Positions 37,199 to 51,090 are shown, counted from the stretch's first letter. The stretch: 55,695 nucleotides of DNA from Pseudoalteromonas sp. BSi20652 (GCF_000239855.1 NZ_BADT01000210.1:1-55695), one strand, 5' to 3'. Numbers and translations are program-made. The notes: a model not told the origin generated them from the letters alone.

Positions 37199-37648
37199 AT
37201 GAGTTCAGTAAATCTTATTGTTGGCAGCCAAATGGGATCAGCCGAGTATGTTGCAGAGCAACTAAGCGACGCGCTTAATAACCTTGGTATTACTACACAA
37301 CTACATGATCAACCTGAATTTAGCGATATTGATCAGCAAAATACTATTTGGTTAATTTGCACGTCAACTTATGGCGCAGGTGATTACCCTGAAAACTTTA
37401 TCAGCTTTGTTGAAGATGTGACTCAAGCTAATGATTTATCAGAATTAAAATACTCAGTAATCGCTTTAGGCGATACCAGTTATGACACTTATAACCTAGC
37501 AGGACGTAATATAGATGCCTTATTAACTCAAAAAGGCGCTATAAAAGTAGCAGAACGCTTAGAGCTTAATATTCTCGATGAAGCACTACCAGAAGACACA
37601 GCATTAGCATGGTTAGACTCTTGGATAACCAAAACAGGCTTAAAATAA
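37199..37648 (+). CDS. mioC: FMN-binding flavodoxin-like protein MioC
   Basis: A 149-residue flavodoxin-fold protein. The FMN phosphate loop is GSQMGSAEYVAE near residue 8, and other cofactor loops are TSTYGAGDYPENF near 59 and LGDTSYDTYNLAGR near 89. In E. coli MioC supports biotin synthase activity in vitro, and its gene flanks oriC. Here it is also the immediate left neighbour of oriC and is transcribed into it. No other gene shares its transcription unit. Expression is probably DnaA-controlled, given the boxes upstream. Confidence 0.95.
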   Translation: MSSVNLIVGSQMGSAEYVAEQLSDALNNLGITTQLHDQPEFSDIDQQNTIWLICTSTYGAGDYPENFISFVEDVTQANDLSELKYSVIALGDTSYDTYNLAGRNIDALLTQKGAIKVAERLELNILDEALPEDTALAWLDSWITKTGLK

Positions 37649-38076
37649 ATAGATCAAGTAAAAAGTTATATATAAAGTTACCCCCAATTTACTAATAATT
37701 TAATAGATTTTGTGGATAAATATTGAATAAACTGCGTTTTAAAGCATGCTTATCCATGGGATAAGATCCGACTGATGCAGGCCTGTGCATAAAGTGCCTT
37801 TTTGATCAGAGCTTATTTGCCTGATGATCCGATCATATTAACATCTTTAGATCTGATCTAATTACATGTTTTTAATGAAGATCTAAACCTTATCAACAGA
37901 AAAGCCGCTCAGTAGTAGTAATAGTAATAAAAGATCTCTTTAAAAGATCCTTTATATTATTAGAGATCACATACTTAGATCTTGCTCTTTGTTTAATCAT
38001 TTATCTTCTGCCAATTTCTAGGTAGAATACGCTCCCCTTTGAAGTTTACTGGTTTGATTTAAGTAGGATCCCATAA
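37649..38076. other. oriC: chromosomal replication origin oriC
   Basis: This 428-bp gap between mioC and mnmG has 13 GATC sites, against about two expected. DnaA boxes are TGTGGATAA at 37711-37719 (minus-strand TTATCCACA), near-box TTATCCATG at 37750-37758, TGTGCATAA at 37784-37792 (minus-strand TTATGCACA) and TTATCAACA at 37890-37898. Next come a GC-rich bit, a run of TAG/TAA triplets at 37913-37933, and AT-rich segments each ending in AGATC (GATC at 37933, 37946, 37965 and 37978). These mirror the E. coli 13-mers. The mioC-oriC-mnmG placement is the enterobacterial and Vibrio arrangement. Unwinding should begin at the mnmG side. Confidence 0.93.
37913..37933 (+). promoter_or_regulatory. DnaA-trio element of the origin unwinding region
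   Basis: Six consecutive triplets TAG, TAG, TAA, TAG, TAA, TAA, then AAG. They start 14 bases after the DnaA box at 37890-37898 and follow a GCCGCTC stretch. This fits the bacterial basal unwinding pattern: box, GC-rich cluster, 5'-(T/A)A(G/A) repeats that guide DnaA onto single strands. Confidence 0.8.
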
Positions 38077-39966
38077 ATGATTTTTCACGAAAATTTTGAC
38101 GTTATCGTAGTCGGTGGTGGACATGCTGGCACTGAAGCCGCATTAGCAGCTGCCCGAATGGGAATGAATACCCTGCTACTAACTCACAATATGGATACCC
38201 TTGGTCAAATGTCTTGCAACCCAGCAATTGGTGGTATTGGCAAGGGTCATTTGGTAAAAGAAATCGACGCGCTTGGCGGTGCAATGGCACAGGCCATTGA
38301 TAAAGGCGGGATCCAATTTCGTACGCTAAATTCTTCAAAAGGACCAGCTGTTCGTGCTACTCGAGCACAAGCTGATCGTGCTTTGTACAAAGCCGCTATT
38401 CAAACAACATTACAAAACCAAGATAACCTTAAGATATTTCAACAATCATGTGATGATCTTATTGTTGAAAACGATCGTGTTACTGGCGTAGTAACTCAAA
38501 TGGGTTTACGTTTTAGTGCACCAAGTGTTGTTTTAACCGTGGGTACTTTTTTAGGCGGCTTAATTCATATCGGTTTGGAAAATTACAAAGGCGGTCGTGC
38601 AGGCGATCCTCCTTCAATCGCATTAGCTGATCGCTTACGTGAGCATCCATTTAGAGTTGATCGTTTAAAAACAGGTACACCCCCGCGTATTGATGCACGT
38701 ACTGTTGATTTTACAAAAATGGAAGCACAGCCGGGTGATACACCAACACCTGTATTTTCATTTATGGGTAAACAATCAGATCACCCACAACAAATACCGT
38801 GTTACATCACTTACACAAACGAAAAAACACATGATGTTATTCGTAAAAACCTACATCGCTCACCTATGTATTCAGGTGTTATTGAAGGTATTGGTCCACG
38901 CTACTGCCCTTCAATTGAAGATAAAATTGTTCGTTTTGCAGATAAAGATAAACATCAAATATTTGTTGAGCCTGAAGGTTTAACATCATACGAATTATAT
39001 CCAAATGGTATCTCGACTAGTTTACCATTTGATGTACAGCTTGAAATTGTGCAATCGATTACAGGTTTTGAAAATGCACACATTTGTCGACCTGGCTACG
39101 CAATTGAATATGATTACTTTGATCCACGCGATTTAAAACAATCTTTAGAAACTAAATTTATTGAAGGTTTATTTTTTGCAGGTCAAATTAACGGTACTAC
39201 CGGCTATGAAGAAGCTGGGGCACAAGGCTTAATTGCTGGTATGAATGCTGCGTTAAAAGTGCAAGGTAAAGATTCTTGGACACCACGTCGTGATGAAGCT
39301 TACGTGGGTGTATTAATCGACGACTTAGCAACATTGGGTACAAAAGAACCGTACCGTATGTTTACCAGCCGTGCTGAATATCGCTTATTACTTCGTGAAG
39401 ATAATGCAGATATTCGTTTAACTGAAAAAGGCCGTGATCTGGGTTTAGTTAATGATGAACGCTGGCAGGCATTTAACGAAAAAATGGAAGTAATCGAAAA
39501 AGAGAAGCAACGCATCAAAGATACGTGGATTCATAAAGATCACGCCGTTGTAGATCAAGTAAATGCATTACTCAAAACACCGCTTACACGTGAAGCAAGT
39601 TTAGAAGAATTACTTCGTCGCCCAGAGATTCGTTATAACGATCTTATGGCTATAGATGGATTAGGATCTGAATTTACAAACAAAGCAGCACTTGAACAAG
39701 TTGAGATCCATACTAAGTACGCAGGTTACATTGCGCGTCAACAAGATGAGATCAACAAACAGCTTCGTCATGAGCAAACAATTTTACCAAAAGAGTTTGA
39801 TTATAAAACCGTATCTGGTTTGTCAAATGAGGTAGTTGCCAAGCTTATTGAGTCGCGTCCTGACACTATTGGTCAAGCATCGCGTATTTCTGGTATCACC
39901 CCAGCGGCGATTTCGCTATTATTAGTGTATCTGAAGAAGCAAGGCTTATTACGCAAATCAGCGTAA
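38077..39966 (+). CDS. mnmG: tRNA uridine 5-carboxymethylaminomethyl modification enzyme MnmG (GidA)
   Basis: An FAD-dependent partner of MnmE in wobble-uridine modification. It has 629 residues. The FAD dinucleotide motif [17 protein letters not shown] starts near residue 12. Other conserved parts are [20 protein letters not shown] near 47, [20 protein letters not shown] near 87, [20 protein letters not shown] near 158, [20 protein letters not shown] near 370, and the C-terminal helical MnmE-binding domain ending [16 protein letters not shown]. It is the immediate right neighbour of oriC and the first gene of mnmG-rsmG-parA-parB. Confidence 0.98.
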   Translation: MIFHENFDVIVVGGGHAGTEAALAAARMGMNTLLLTHNMDTLGQMSCNPAIGGIGKGHLVKEIDALGGAMAQAIDKGGIQFRTLNSSKGPAVRATRAQADRALYKAAIQTTLQNQDNLKIFQQSCDDLIVENDRVTGVVTQMGLRFSAPSVVLTVGTFLGGLIHIGLENYKGGRAGDPPSIALADRLREHPFRVDRLKTGTPPRIDARTVDFTKMEAQPGDTPTPVFSFMGKQSDHPQQIPCYITYTNEKTHDVIRKNLHRSPMYSGVIEGIGPRYCPSIEDKIVRFADKDKHQIFVEPEGLTSYELYPNGISTSLPFDVQLEIVQSITGFENAHICRPGYAIEYDYFDPRDLKQSLETKFIEGLFFAGQINGTTGYEEAGAQGLIAGMNAALKVQGKDSWTPRRDEAYVGVLIDDLATLGTKEPYRMFTSRAEYRLLLREDNADIRLTEKGRDLGLVNDERWQAFNEKMEVIEKEKQRIKDTWIHKDHAVVDQVNALLKTPLTREASLEELLRRPEIRYNDLMAIDGLGSEFTNKAALEQVEIHTKYAGYIARQQDEINKQLRHEQTILPKEFDYKTVSGLSNEVVAKLIESRPDTIGQASRISGITPAAISLLLVYLKKQGLLRKSA

Positions 39967-39981
39967 AGGTAAGGGTACATA

Positions 39982-40602
39982 GTGTTACAGCAACAATTAA
40001 CTACATTGTTAGCGCAAACTGATATTGCGCTAACAGAAAAACAACAGCAACAGCTAGTTCGTTACGTCGAGTTATTGAATAAGTGGAATAAAGCTTATAA
40101 CTTAACCTCAGTACGCTTACCTGAAGAAATGATGATTAAGCATATTATGGATAGCTTAGTTGTTGCGCCCCACTTACCCGGTCATCATTATATTGATGTT
40201 GGAACGGGTCCAGGCTTACCGGGTATCGTATTAGCAATTGCATTACCTAACACACAATTTGTGTTATTAGATAGCTTAGGTAAGCGTGTACGATTTTTAA
40301 TGCATGTTAAACATGAGCTTGGTCTTGATAATGTTACCCCTGTACAGTCAAGAGTTGAAGAATATCAACCAAGTGTTAAATTAGATGGCGTACTAAGTCG
40401 TGCATTTGCCTCTTTACAAGACATGGTAAAATGGTGTTCACATTTAATTGATGATTCAGGTAAATTTATAGCCCTTAAAGGTGTATTTCCTAGCGAAGAG
40501 CTGGAGTCATTGCCTGAAGGTATTAAGTTTGAGAAAAAAATTGCATTAGAAGTACCTAAGTTAGATGCACAACGACATTTAATTATTCTTTCTAAAGACT
40601 AG
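39982..40602 (+). CDS. rsmG: 16S rRNA m7G527 methyltransferase RsmG
   Basis: Methylates N7 of G527 in 16S rRNA using S-adenosylmethionine. The 206 residues start at GTG 39982, with AAGGG six bases upstream. Conserved stretches are [20 protein letters not shown] near 25, [14 protein letters not shown] near 54, the SAM-binding [20 protein letters not shown] near 71-90, [11 protein letters not shown] near 97 and [13 protein letters not shown] near 136. It lies 15 bases after mnmG and 14 before parA. Confidence 0.97.
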   Translation: MLQQQLTTLLAQTDIALTEKQQQQLVRYVELLNKWNKAYNLTSVRLPEEMMIKHIMDSLVVAPHLPGHHYIDVGTGPGLPGIVLAIALPNTQFVLLDSLGKRVRFLMHVKHELGLDNVTPVQSRVEEYQPSVKLDGVLSRAFASLQDMVKWCSHLIDDSGKFIALKGVFPSEELESLPEGIKFEKKIALEVPKLDAQRHLIILSKD

Positions 40603-40616
40603 GGATCAGAGACACT

Positions 40617-41402
40617 GTGGCAAAAGTCATCGCATTAGCAAATCAAAAAGGTGGAGTGGGTAAAACTACAACCGCTGTTAACCTCGCTGCGTCTATGGCT
40701 GCAACGAAACGTAAAGTGCTGTTAATTGATCTTGATCCGCAAGGTAATGCAACTATGGGTAGTGGCATAGATAAGTATGGTGATGTGCCAACTATTTATG
40801 ACTTACTTATTGAAGATAAACCTATAGAAGACGTTATCATCAAAGAAACATCGGGTGAATACCATATGATAGCTGCGAACGGCGACGTTACGGCAGCTGA
40901 AGTTAAATTAATGGAATTATTTGCTCGTGAAGTTCGTCTTCGCAATGCACTTGAAAAAATTCAGGATCAGTACGAATTTATTTTTATCGACTGTCCACCG
41001 TCTCTAAATATGTTAACCGTCAATGCAATGGCTGCAGCTGATTCTATTTTAGTGCCAATGCAATGTGAGTATTATGCACTTGAAGGGTTAACAGCATTAA
41101 TGGATACGATTACGCAACTTGCTAGATTAGTTAATCCTAATTTAAAAATTGAAGGCATACTTCGTACTATGTACGACCCGCGTAACCGTTTGGCAAATGA
41201 TGTATCAGAACAATTAAAACAACATTTTGGCGATAAAGTATACCGTACGGTGATCCCGCGTAATGTTCGTTTAGCTGAAGCACCTAGTTTTGGTACTCCT
41301 GCTATGTACTATGACCGGGCATCAAGTGGCGCTAAAGCGTATTTAGCACTCGCTGGTGAAATGTTACGCAGAAAAGAAAAAACAGCGTCCGTTGTCGCCT
41401 AA
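40617..41402 (+). CDS. parA: chromosome partitioning ATPase ParA (Soj)
   Basis: A Walker-type ATPase that moves ParB-parS complexes over the nucleoid. The 261 residues start at GTG 40617. The deviant Walker A KGGVGKTT is at about 10-17, LIDLDPQGNATMGSGI near 36-51 includes the A' aspartate, and the Walker B region FIFIDCPPSLNMLTVNAM is near 121. There is no N-terminal DNA-binding extension, so it is the chromosomal Soj type. It forms an operon with parB and probably with mnmG-rsmG. The likely parS sites are in recF. Confidence 0.97.
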   Translation: MAKVIALANQKGGVGKTTTAVNLAASMAATKRKVLLIDLDPQGNATMGSGIDKYGDVPTIYDLLIEDKPIEDVIIKETSGEYHMIAANGDVTAAEVKLMELFAREVRLRNALEKIQDQYEFIFIDCPPSLNMLTVNAMAAADSILVPMQCEYYALEGLTALMDTITQLARLVNPNLKIEGILRTMYDPRNRLANDVSEQLKQHFGDKVYRTVIPRNVRLAEAPSFGTPAMYYDRASSGAKAYLALAGEMLRRKEKTASVVA

Positions 41403-41422
41403 CTTTGAGGTAAAAAAATAAC

Positions 41423-42349
41423 ATGTCTGCTAAAAAACGAGGTTTAGGCCGAGGACTCGATGCACTTTTAAGTTCGTCAAAGCCTGCACCGAGCGCAAGC
41501 AAGGAACAAGACACATCAAACGTGACTGGAGCTGTAAAAAATGCAGCTGGGCCAAATGACAGTGAATTACAAAAACTTCCAATAGAGTTTTTACACTCTG
41601 GTAAATACCAACCTCGTAAAGACATGTCTGAAGAGGCGCTAGAAGAGCTTGCTAGTTCTATTCGCTCACAAGGTATTATTCAACCTATTGTTGTGCGCCC
41701 TGTTGCACACAATAGTTTTGAAATTATTGCTGGTGAACGTCGTTGGCGTGCTGCCCAAATAGCTAAACTCGATACTGTACCGTGCATTATTAAAGACGTG
41801 CCCGATGAAGCTGCGGTTGCTATTGCACTTATTGAAAATATTCAGCGTGAAGATTTAAATGCAATGGAAGAAGCCGTTGCACTTAATCGTTTACTTATAG
41901 AATTTGAGTTAACACATCAACAAGTAGCTGATGCGGTGGGTAAATCACGTACGACTGTGACTAATTTACTACGCTTAAATAACTTAAATAGCGATGTAAA
42001 AATTCTGTTAGAACATGGTGACATCGAAATGGGGCACGCGCGGTGCCTATTAGCCCTTGAGGGCGAAGCACAATCAGATGCTGCACGTTTAGCTGTAGCT
42101 AAAGCACTTACTGTTCGCGAAACAGAGAAGTTAGTGCGCTCAATTTTAGAGCCCGTACCGGTTAAAGAAATAACAGAAAAAGACCCAGATGTTAAACAGT
42201 TAGAGCAACAGCTCGCTGAAAACCTAGGTGCTAAAGTAGAGATTAACTACAATAAAAAAGGCAAAGGTAAGCTTGTTATTTCTTATACAAATTTAGACGA
42301 ACTTGACGGCATTTTAAACCGCATTAACCAAGACAATACCCACCATTAG
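41423..42349 (+). CDS. parB: chromosome partitioning protein ParB (Spo0J)
   Basis: A CTPase clamp that loads at parS and spreads along DNA. The 308 residues begin with the ParA-stimulating basic start MSAKKRGLGRGLDALLSS. The nucleotide-binding ParB/Srx domain includes YQPRKDMSEEALEELASSIR near 58, GIIQPIVVRP near 79, GERRWRAAQIA near 101 and LIENIQREDLNAMEEA near 136. The helix-turn-helix segment is HQQVADAVGKSRTTVTNLLR near 168. The C-terminal dimerisation domain ends at YTNLDELDGILNRI. It lies 20 bases after parA, with a GAGG motif before its ATG. Confidence 0.97.
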   Translation: MSAKKRGLGRGLDALLSSSKPAPSASKEQDTSNVTGAVKNAAGPNDSELQKLPIEFLHSGKYQPRKDMSEEALEELASSIRSQGIIQPIVVRPVAHNSFEIIAGERRWRAAQIAKLDTVPCIIKDVPDEAAVAIALIENIQREDLNAMEEAVALNRLLIEFELTHQQVADAVGKSRTTVTNLLRLNNLNSDVKILLEHGDIEMGHARCLLALEGEAQSDAARLAVAKALTVRETEKLVRSILEPVPVKEITEKDPDVKQLEQQLAENLGAKVEINYNKKGKGKLVISYTNLDELDGILNRINQDNTHH

Positions 42350-42411
42350 TTTTCTACATGTCTATTAAGAGACATTTGTAACTATTTAGTGATACAAAAC
42401 GTCTACTCAAG

Positions 42412-42439
42412 TTGCAAAACTGGCAGGATTAAGTATAAT
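42412..42439 (+). promoter_or_regulatory. candidate atp operon promoter within an inverted repeat
   Basis: TTGCAA at 42412-42417 and TATAAT at 42434-42439 with a 16-bp spacer, about 50 bases before atpI. A perfect 9-base inverted repeat AAAACTGGC (42416-42424) / GCCAGTTTT (42443-42451) flanks the -10. It may be a parB terminator or an operator. Confidence 0.65.
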
Positions 42440-42491
42440 TTCGCCAGTTTTCACACCCTAACAATTAGAATGCAATAAAGGTTAACTAACT

Positions 42492-43744
<1,253 letters not shown>

Positions 43745-43805
43745 TTTTTAGATTTACAATTTTACTTTTACTTTTAACTTTACAATTGAAACTTTGGAGA
43801 AATAA

Positions 43806-44048
<243 letters not shown>

Positions 44049-44089
44049 TTTTATTTTTTGAACAGCTTACTATTTAAGGAGGAGCGGTT

Positions 44090-44560
44090 GTGAATTTAAA
44101 CGCCACTCTTATCGGTGAATTGATTGCGTTTACGGTGTTCGTATTATTTTGTATGAAATACGTATGGCCACCACTAAACGGTGCAATTGAAGCTCGCCAG
44201 AAAAAAATCGAAGATGGTTTAGCTGCCTCTGATAGAGCCGAAAAAGACTTAGAACTTGCGCAAAAGAAAGCTGCTGAACAGCTTAAAGATGCAAAAGCTC
44301 AAGCGGCTGATATCATTGATCAAGCTAAAAAACGTGCAGTGCTAATTGTTGACGAAGAAACACTTCGTGGTCAACAAGAGCGTGAAAGTATCATTGCTCA
44401 AGGGCACTCTGAAGTTGAGTCTGAACGTAATCGCATAACAGAAGAACTACGTAAGCAAGTAGCAACTCTGGCAGTGATTGGCGCAGAACGTATTTTAGAG
44501 CGTGAAATTAATCAAGCCGCACATAGTGACATCGTTGAAAAACTTGTCGCTGAGCTGTAA
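44090..44560 (+). CDS. atpF: ATP synthase F0 subunit b
   Basis: The peripheral stalk subunit, 156 residues as in E. coli. One N-terminal membrane helix ([20 protein letters not shown]) is followed by a long charged alpha-helical coiled coil. The start is GTG 44090 behind a very strong TAAGGAGG site. It lies 41 bases after atpE and 16 bases before atpH. Confidence 0.97.
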   Translation: MNLNATLIGELIAFTVFVLFCMKYVWPPLNGAIEARQKKIEDGLAASDRAEKDLELAQKKAAEQLKDAKAQAADIIDQAKKRAVLIVDEETLRGQQERESIIAQGHSEVESERNRITEELRKQVATLAVIGAERILEREINQAAHSDIVEKLVAEL

Positions 44561-44576
44561 TTAGGAGGGTATGAGC

Positions 44577-45110
44577 ATGTCTAATTTGACTACTATCGCT
44601 CGCCCATACGCTAAAGCGGCTTTTGAACTTGCCGTTGAGAAAGGCACTCTAGAAAGCTGGAACGATATGTTGTTCTTTGCAGGCCATGTAGCCAGCAATG
44701 AGCAAGCATCGTCTGTTTTAGCGAGTATGCCTACAGCTACTGCACAAGCTGAATTATTTATTCAACTTTGTGCTGAGCAGCTCAACGAACAAGGTCAGAA
44801 CCTAGTTAAGGTGATGGCTGAAAATGGACGTTTGACAGCTCTACCTGAAGTTGCACAGTTATTTGCTGAATTTAAAGCACAATACGATAAAGAAATCGAA
44901 GTAGATGTGATTTCTGCAACTCCTCTTGTTGCTGCGCAACAAGAGTCATTGGTAGCGGCACTTGAAAAACGTTTCGCACGCAAAGTTAAGCTGAATTGTA
45001 GTGAAGACGCGTCAGTGGTTGGTGGACTTATTATTAGGTCTGGTGACACTGTAATCGACGGTACTATTCGCGGTAAATTAAACCGCTTAGCTACAACACT
45101 ACAATCGTAA
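44577..45110 (+). CDS. atpH: ATP synthase F1 subunit delta
   Basis: Links F1 to the peripheral stalk at the top of the alpha/beta hexamer. I choose ATG 44577 ([20 protein letters not shown]), giving 177 residues as in E. coli, because the AGGAGGG at 44563-44569 is correctly spaced for it. The in-frame ATG 44571 is only one base from that site. The C-terminal [20 protein letters not shown] motif is conserved. Confidence 0.96.
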   Translation: MSNLTTIARPYAKAAFELAVEKGTLESWNDMLFFAGHVASNEQASSVLASMPTATAQAELFIQLCAEQLNEQGQNLVKVMAENGRLTALPEVAQLFAEFKAQYDKEIEVDVISATPLVAAQQESLVAALEKRFARKVKLNCSEDASVVGGLIIRSGDTVIDGTIRGKLNRLATTLQS

Positions 45111-45124
45111 TTGGGAAAAAGAGC

Positions 45125-46666
45125 ATGCAACTTAATTCCACTGAAATTTCAGATCTGATCAAACAACGTATTGAGAAGTTCGAAGTTGTAAGTGAAGCTC
45201 GTAACGAAGGTACTATTGTATCTGTTACTGACGGTATCATCCGCATCCACGGTCTTGCTGACTGTATGCAAGGTGAAATGATTGAGCTTCCAGGCAGCCG
45301 TTATGCTATCGCACTAAACCTTGAGCGTGACTCAATTGGTGCAGTAGTAATGGGTCCGTACGCTGACCTTACTGAAGGCGTAAAAGTATATACAACTGGT
45401 CGTATTTTAGAAGTTCCTGTTGGTCCTGGTCTACTTGGTCGTGTTGTAAACACACTTGGTGCTCCAATCGATGGTAAAGGCGCTCTAGATAATGACGGGT
45501 TTGAACCTGTAGAAAAAATTGCACCAGGTGTAATCGAGCGTAAATCTGTAGATGAGCCAGTTCAAACTGGTTATAAATCTATTGATGCGATGATTCCAGT
45601 TGGTCGTGGTCAACGTGAACTTATCATTGGTGACCGCCAAACAGGTAAAACTGCACTAGCAATCGATGCAATCATCAATCAAAAAGACACAGGCGTTAAG
45701 TGTGTGTACGTTGCGATTGGTCAAAAAGCATCTACTATTGCAAACGTAGTTCGTAAATTAGAAGAGCATGGTGCACTAGCAAATACTATCGTAGTTGTTG
45801 CATCTGCTTCTGAATCTGCGGCACTTCAGTACTTAGCACCGTTCGCGGGCTGTACTATGGGTGAATACTTCCGTGACCGTGGTGAAAACGCATTAATCGT
45901 ATATGATGATTTGTCTAAGCAAGCAGTTGCTTACCGTCAAATTTCATTACTACTTAAGCGTCCACCAGGCCGTGAAGCATACCCAGGTGACGTATTCTAC
46001 CTTCACTCTCGTCTTTTAGAGCGTGCATCGCGTGTAAACGCAGATTACGTTGAAAAGTTCACTAATGGTGAAGTGAAAGGTAAAACTGGTTCATTGACGG
46101 CATTGCCAATCATTGAAACTCAAGGCGGCGACGTTTCTGCGTTCGTACCGACTAACGTTATCTCTATCACCGATGGTCAGATCTTCTTAGAAACTGACTT
46201 ATTCAACTCAGGTATCCGTCCGGCAGTAAATGCTGGTATTTCGGTATCGCGTGTTGGTGGTGCTGCACAAACTAAAATCGTTAAGAAACTAGGTGGCGGT
46301 ATTCGTCTAGCCCTAGCTCAGTACCGTGAATTAGCTGCGTTCTCGCAGTTCGCGTCTGACCTTGATGATGCAACTCGTGCTCAACTTGAGCATGGTGAGC
46401 GTGTAACAGAGCTAATGAAGCAGAAACAGTACGCGCCAATGTCTGTTGCTGATATGTCTTTGTCGTTATTTGCTGCTGAAAAAGGCTTCCTTCAAGACAT
46501 CGAAATCGCGAAAATCGGTGACTTTGAAGCAGCTTTACTTTCTTATGCAAATAGCACATACGCAGAGCTTGTGGCTCAAATCAATGAAACTGGTAACTTG
46601 AATGCCGAGATCGAAGCGCAACTTAAAGAACTTCTAACGAAGTTCAAGTCTACGCAAACTTGGTAA
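45125..46666 (+). CDS. atpA: ATP synthase F1 subunit alpha
   Basis: The non-catalytic nucleotide-binding F1 subunit, 513 residues as in E. coli. The Walker A motif is GDRQTGKTA near 169. [20 protein letters not shown] near 266 includes the Walker B region, and [20 protein letters not shown] near 282 is strongly conserved. The arginine finger lies in the [20 protein letters not shown] stretch near 360. It lies 14 bases after atpH. Confidence 0.98.
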   Translation: MQLNSTEISDLIKQRIEKFEVVSEARNEGTIVSVTDGIIRIHGLADCMQGEMIELPGSRYAIALNLERDSIGAVVMGPYADLTEGVKVYTTGRILEVPVGPGLLGRVVNTLGAPIDGKGALDNDGFEPVEKIAPGVIERKSVDEPVQTGYKSIDAMIPVGRGQRELIIGDRQTGKTALAIDAIINQKDTGVKCVYVAIGQKASTIANVVRKLEEHGALANTIVVVASASESAALQYLAPFAGCTMGEYFRDRGENALIVYDDLSKQAVAYRQISLLLKRPPGREAYPGDVFYLHSRLLERASRVNADYVEKFTNGEVKGKTGSLTALPIIETQGGDVSAFVPTNVISITDGQIFLETDLFNSGIRPAVNAGISVSRVGGAAQTKIVKKLGGGIRLALAQYRELAAFSQFASDLDDATRAQLEHGERVTELMKQKQYAPMSVADMSLSLFAAEKGFLQDIEIAKIGDFEAALLSYANSTYAELVAQINETGNLNAEIEAQLKELLTKFKSTQTW

Positions 46667-46726
46667 TTTAGTTATTAATGGTGCGCTTTAGGAAACTAAA
46701 GCACACCTTGATTCGGAGAGAGAGTC

Positions 46727-47587
46727 ATGGCCAGCGGAAAAGAGATTAAAAGCAAGATCGGGAGTATTAAAAATACTCAAAAGATCACTAGCGCAATGGA
46801 AATGGTTGCTGCGTCTAAAATGAAAAGGGCGCAAGAACGCGTTGCTTCAAGCCGTCCATACGCTGACAAATTACGTGAAGTAATTGGTCGTGTTGCTCAA
46901 GCAAATCTTGATTTTACTCACCCGTTCTTAAAAGATCGTGAAGTGAAACGAGTTGGTTATATTGTTATCTCTACAGACCGTGGTCTGTGTGGCGGTCTAA
47001 ACTCAAATGAGTTTAAGAAAGTTGCACTTGATGTTAAAGCGTGGAAAGAAAAAGGTGTTGATGCTGAATTTGCTACTTTAGGTAGTAAAGCAGCTGGCTT
47101 CTTTCAACGTTTTGGTGGTCAACTACTCGCTAAAAAAGCGGGCCTAGGAGATAAACCTTCAGTACAAGACGTTATTGGTCCTGTAAAAATAATGCTTGAT
47201 GCATTTTCTGAAGGCAAAATAGACCGTTTATTCTTGGTATATAACAAATTCGTTAATACCATGAAGCAAGAGCCAATTATAGATCAGTTACTCCCTTTGC
47301 CAAAAGCTGAAGAAGAAGTATCTGCTCACACATGGGATTACTTATACGAGCCAAACCCAGAGGCTATTTTAGAGTCTTTGTTAGTACGCTTTATTGAGTC
47401 TCAAGCATACCAAGGTGTGGTAGAAAATGCTGCCTCTGAACAGGCTGCTCGTATGGTTGCAATGAAAGCTGCAACTGATAACGCAGGTGACCTTATGGAT
47501 GAGCTACAGCTTGTTTATAACAAAGCTCGCCAAGCAGCAATCACACAAGAAATTAGTGAGATTTGTTCTGGCTCAGCAGCAGTTTAA
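46727..47587 (+). CDS. atpG: ATP synthase F1 subunit gamma
   Basis: The central rotating stalk, 286 residues. The N-terminal helix of the coiled coil is [20 protein letters not shown] followed by EMVAASKM. The Rossmann-like middle domain has [14 protein letters not shown] near 84. The C-terminal helix includes [20 protein letters not shown] and ends [13 protein letters not shown]. It lies in order between atpA and atpD. Confidence 0.98.
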   Translation: MASGKEIKSKIGSIKNTQKITSAMEMVAASKMKRAQERVASSRPYADKLREVIGRVAQANLDFTHPFLKDREVKRVGYIVISTDRGLCGGLNSNEFKKVALDVKAWKEKGVDAEFATLGSKAAGFFQRFGGQLLAKKAGLGDKPSVQDVIGPVKIMLDAFSEGKIDRLFLVYNKFVNTMKQEPIIDQLLPLPKAEEEVSAHTWDYLYEPNPEAILESLLVRFIESQAYQGVVENAASEQAARMVAMKAATDNAGDLMDELQLVYNKARQAAITQEISEICSGSAAV

Positions 47588-47599
47588 TGCTTCGGGTAA

Positions 47600-49006
<1,407 letters not shown>

Positions 49007-49019
49007 CTAGGAGGGTAGT

Positions 49020-49442
49020 ATGACAGCTATGACTGTACATCTTGACGTAGTAAGCGCTGAGCAGAGTTTGTTCTCTGGTCTTGTTGAATCGATTCAAGTA
49101 TCTGGTAGTGAAGGCGAGTTGGGTGTAAACCTAGGCCATGCTCCACTACTAACTGCCCTTAAACCTGGTATGGTACGTTTAGTTAAGCAATTTGGTCACG
49201 AAGATGTGATATATGTTGCTGGCGGTACATTAGAAGTTCAACCAAATCACATTACGATTCTTGCAGATACTGCGGTTCGTGGTGAAGATTTAGATGAAGA
49301 TTCTGTACAAAAAGCTAAACGTGAAGCTGAAGAACATATGGCGAATTCGTCAGCTGTTGAGTTTGATTATCAGCAAGCGGCTACGCGACTGGCAGAAGCA
49401 GTTGCTCAGTTACGCGTAATTCAGCAATTACGTCACAAGTAA
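49020..49442 (+). CDS. atpC: ATP synthase F1 subunit epsilon
   Basis: A stalk subunit and intrinsic inhibitor of ATP hydrolysis, 140 residues. The N-terminal beta-sandwich has [20 protein letters not shown] and [20 protein letters not shown]. The C-terminal helical hairpin (about 90-140) is the regulatory part. AGGAGGG lies four bases before ATG 49020. It is the last gene of the operon, with a terminator following. Confidence 0.97.
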   Translation: MTAMTVHLDVVSAEQSLFSGLVESIQVSGSEGELGVNLGHAPLLTALKPGMVRLVKQFGHEDVIYVAGGTLEVQPNHITILADTAVRGEDLDEDSVQKAKREAEEHMANSSAVEFDYQQAATRLAEAVAQLRVIQQLRHK

Positions 49443-49457
49443 GCCTATCCGGTTTTG

Positions 49458-49482
49458 AAAAGCCCACTTTATGTGGGCTTTT
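49458..49482 (+). terminator. terminator of the atp operon
   Basis: Perfect 10-bp stem AAAAGCCCAC/GTGGGCTTTT with a 5-base loop and further T residues. It lies 15 bases past atpC. Confidence 0.9.
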
Positions 49483-49725
49483 TTGTGCCTGTTACTTTTG
49501 TATTTACACTAAATACCTTAGTCCGATTATTATCTACACTTTTACACTTATATCCTGCCGGAATCCCCGCTACAATAATGCCTTTAAATTAAGTGTGTTT
49601 TTCAGTCAAGATTCAGTACTAATAAACTAACCTACTGAGTATTTGCACAAGAAGTGATTTACGTAGTCTTCTGCACAAACATAATACTTATTTAGCTAAA
49701 ACAACGGAAAAAGGAAATTGTTTTA

Positions 49726-51084
49726 ATGGCTTTAACAACAGTAATTCTTGCTGCGGGTAAAGGTACTCGTATGCGCTCTGCTCTGCCTAAAGTTTTGCAC
49801 AAAGTTGCAGGTAAACCAATGGTACAGCACGTTATTGATAATGCGATGGCATTAGGCGCAACGACTACAAACCTAGTTTACGGACACGGCGGCGAACTAT
49901 TACAACAACAACTTGCTGATAACAATGTAAATTGGGTACTTCAAGCAGAACAACTTGGTACTGGCCACGCAGTAGCGCAAGCCAACTCTCATATTAACGA
50001 TGAAGACACAGTATTGATTTTATACGGTGATGTACCACTAACAAAGCAATCAACACTAGAGCGTTTATTAGCCGCAACACCTAAAAATGGTTTAGCGGTA
50101 TTAACGGTAAATTTGGTAAACCCAAATGGCTATGGTCGCATGCTTCGTGTCGGTGGTAAGTTAGTTGGTATTGTTGAGCAAAAAGATGCAAGCCCAGAGC
50201 AGTTACTTATTAACGAAGTAAATACAGGCATTATGGCTGTTAACGGTAAGCTATTAAAAACATGGTTAGGTAACTTATCTAATAATAATGCACAAGGCGA
50301 GTACTACTTAACAGATATCGTTGCAATGGCTCACAGTGAAGGCGTAGAAATCACTTCAGCTCAGCCAGACCATGCAATGGAAGTTGAAGGCGCAAACAAC
50401 CGCGTACAACTTGCAGGTTTAGAACGCGCTTACCAAGCATGGCAAGCAGAAGAGCTAATGTTAAATGGTGCAACACTTGCTGATCCTGCGCGTATTGATG
50501 TGCGTGGAACAGTTACCACCGGTGAAGATGTACTTATTGATATAAACGTTATTTTTGAAGGTAATGTAACGCTTGGTAGCAATGTACATATTGGCCCTAA
50601 CTGTGTACTTAAAAACTGTACCATAGGCGATAACGTTATTATTAAAGCTAATACGCTGATTGAAGATGCCACGGTTGCAGATAAGTGTACGCTTGGTCCT
50701 TATGCTCGCCTTCGCCCAGGCGCTGTAATGGAAGAAGACTCACACATTGGTAACTTTGTTGAGATGAAAAAAACTCGTTTAGGTAAAGGCTCTAAAGCCA
50801 ACCACTTAAGTTATTTGGGTGACGCCGAAATTGGCGAAAAAGTGAATATTGGCGCTGGCACGATTACCTGCAACTACGATGGTGTTAACAAAGCAAAAAC
50901 TATTATTGGCGATAATGCCTTTATTGGTTCTAATTCATCACTCGTTGCCCCAGTAAATATAGGTGCAACTGCAACAATTGGTGCAGGCTCTGTGATCACC
51001 AGTACCGTTGAAGATGACCAATTAGCAATAGCACGCTCTAAACAGCGTAATTTAACGGGTTGGAAACGCCCAGTTAAAAAATAA
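49726..51084 (+). CDS. glmU: bifunctional GlmU (UDP-GlcNAc pyrophosphorylase / glucosamine-1-phosphate acetyltransferase)
   Basis: Makes UDP-N-acetylglucosamine for peptidoglycan and lipopolysaccharide. The 452 residues are in two parts. The N-terminal uridylyltransferase (about 1-228) has the signature [20 protein letters not shown] and [11 protein letters not shown]. The C-terminal left-handed beta helix consists of hexapeptide repeats from about 250 and contains the acetyltransferase stretch [20 protein letters not shown] and the [13 protein letters not shown] loop near 385. It lies downstream of the atp operon, as in E. coli, but has its own upstream gap of 283 bp. Confidence 0.98.
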   Translation: MALTTVILAAGKGTRMRSALPKVLHKVAGKPMVQHVIDNAMALGATTTNLVYGHGGELLQQQLADNNVNWVLQAEQLGTGHAVAQANSHINDEDTVLILYGDVPLTKQSTLERLLAATPKNGLAVLTVNLVNPNGYGRMLRVGGKLVGIVEQKDASPEQLLINEVNTGIMAVNGKLLKTWLGNLSNNNAQGEYYLTDIVAMAHSEGVEITSAQPDHAMEVEGANNRVQLAGLERAYQAWQAEELMLNGATLADPARIDVRGTVTTGEDVLIDINVIFEGNVTLGSNVHIGPNCVLKNCTIGDNVIIKANTLIEDATVADKCTLGPYARLRPGAVMEEDSHIGNFVEMKKTRLGKGSKANHLSYLGDAEIGEKVNIGAGTITCNYDGVNKAKTIIGDNAFIGSNSSLVAPVNIGATATIGAGSVITSTVEDDQLAIARSKQRNLTGWKRPVKK

Positions 51085-51090
51085 CAATAG

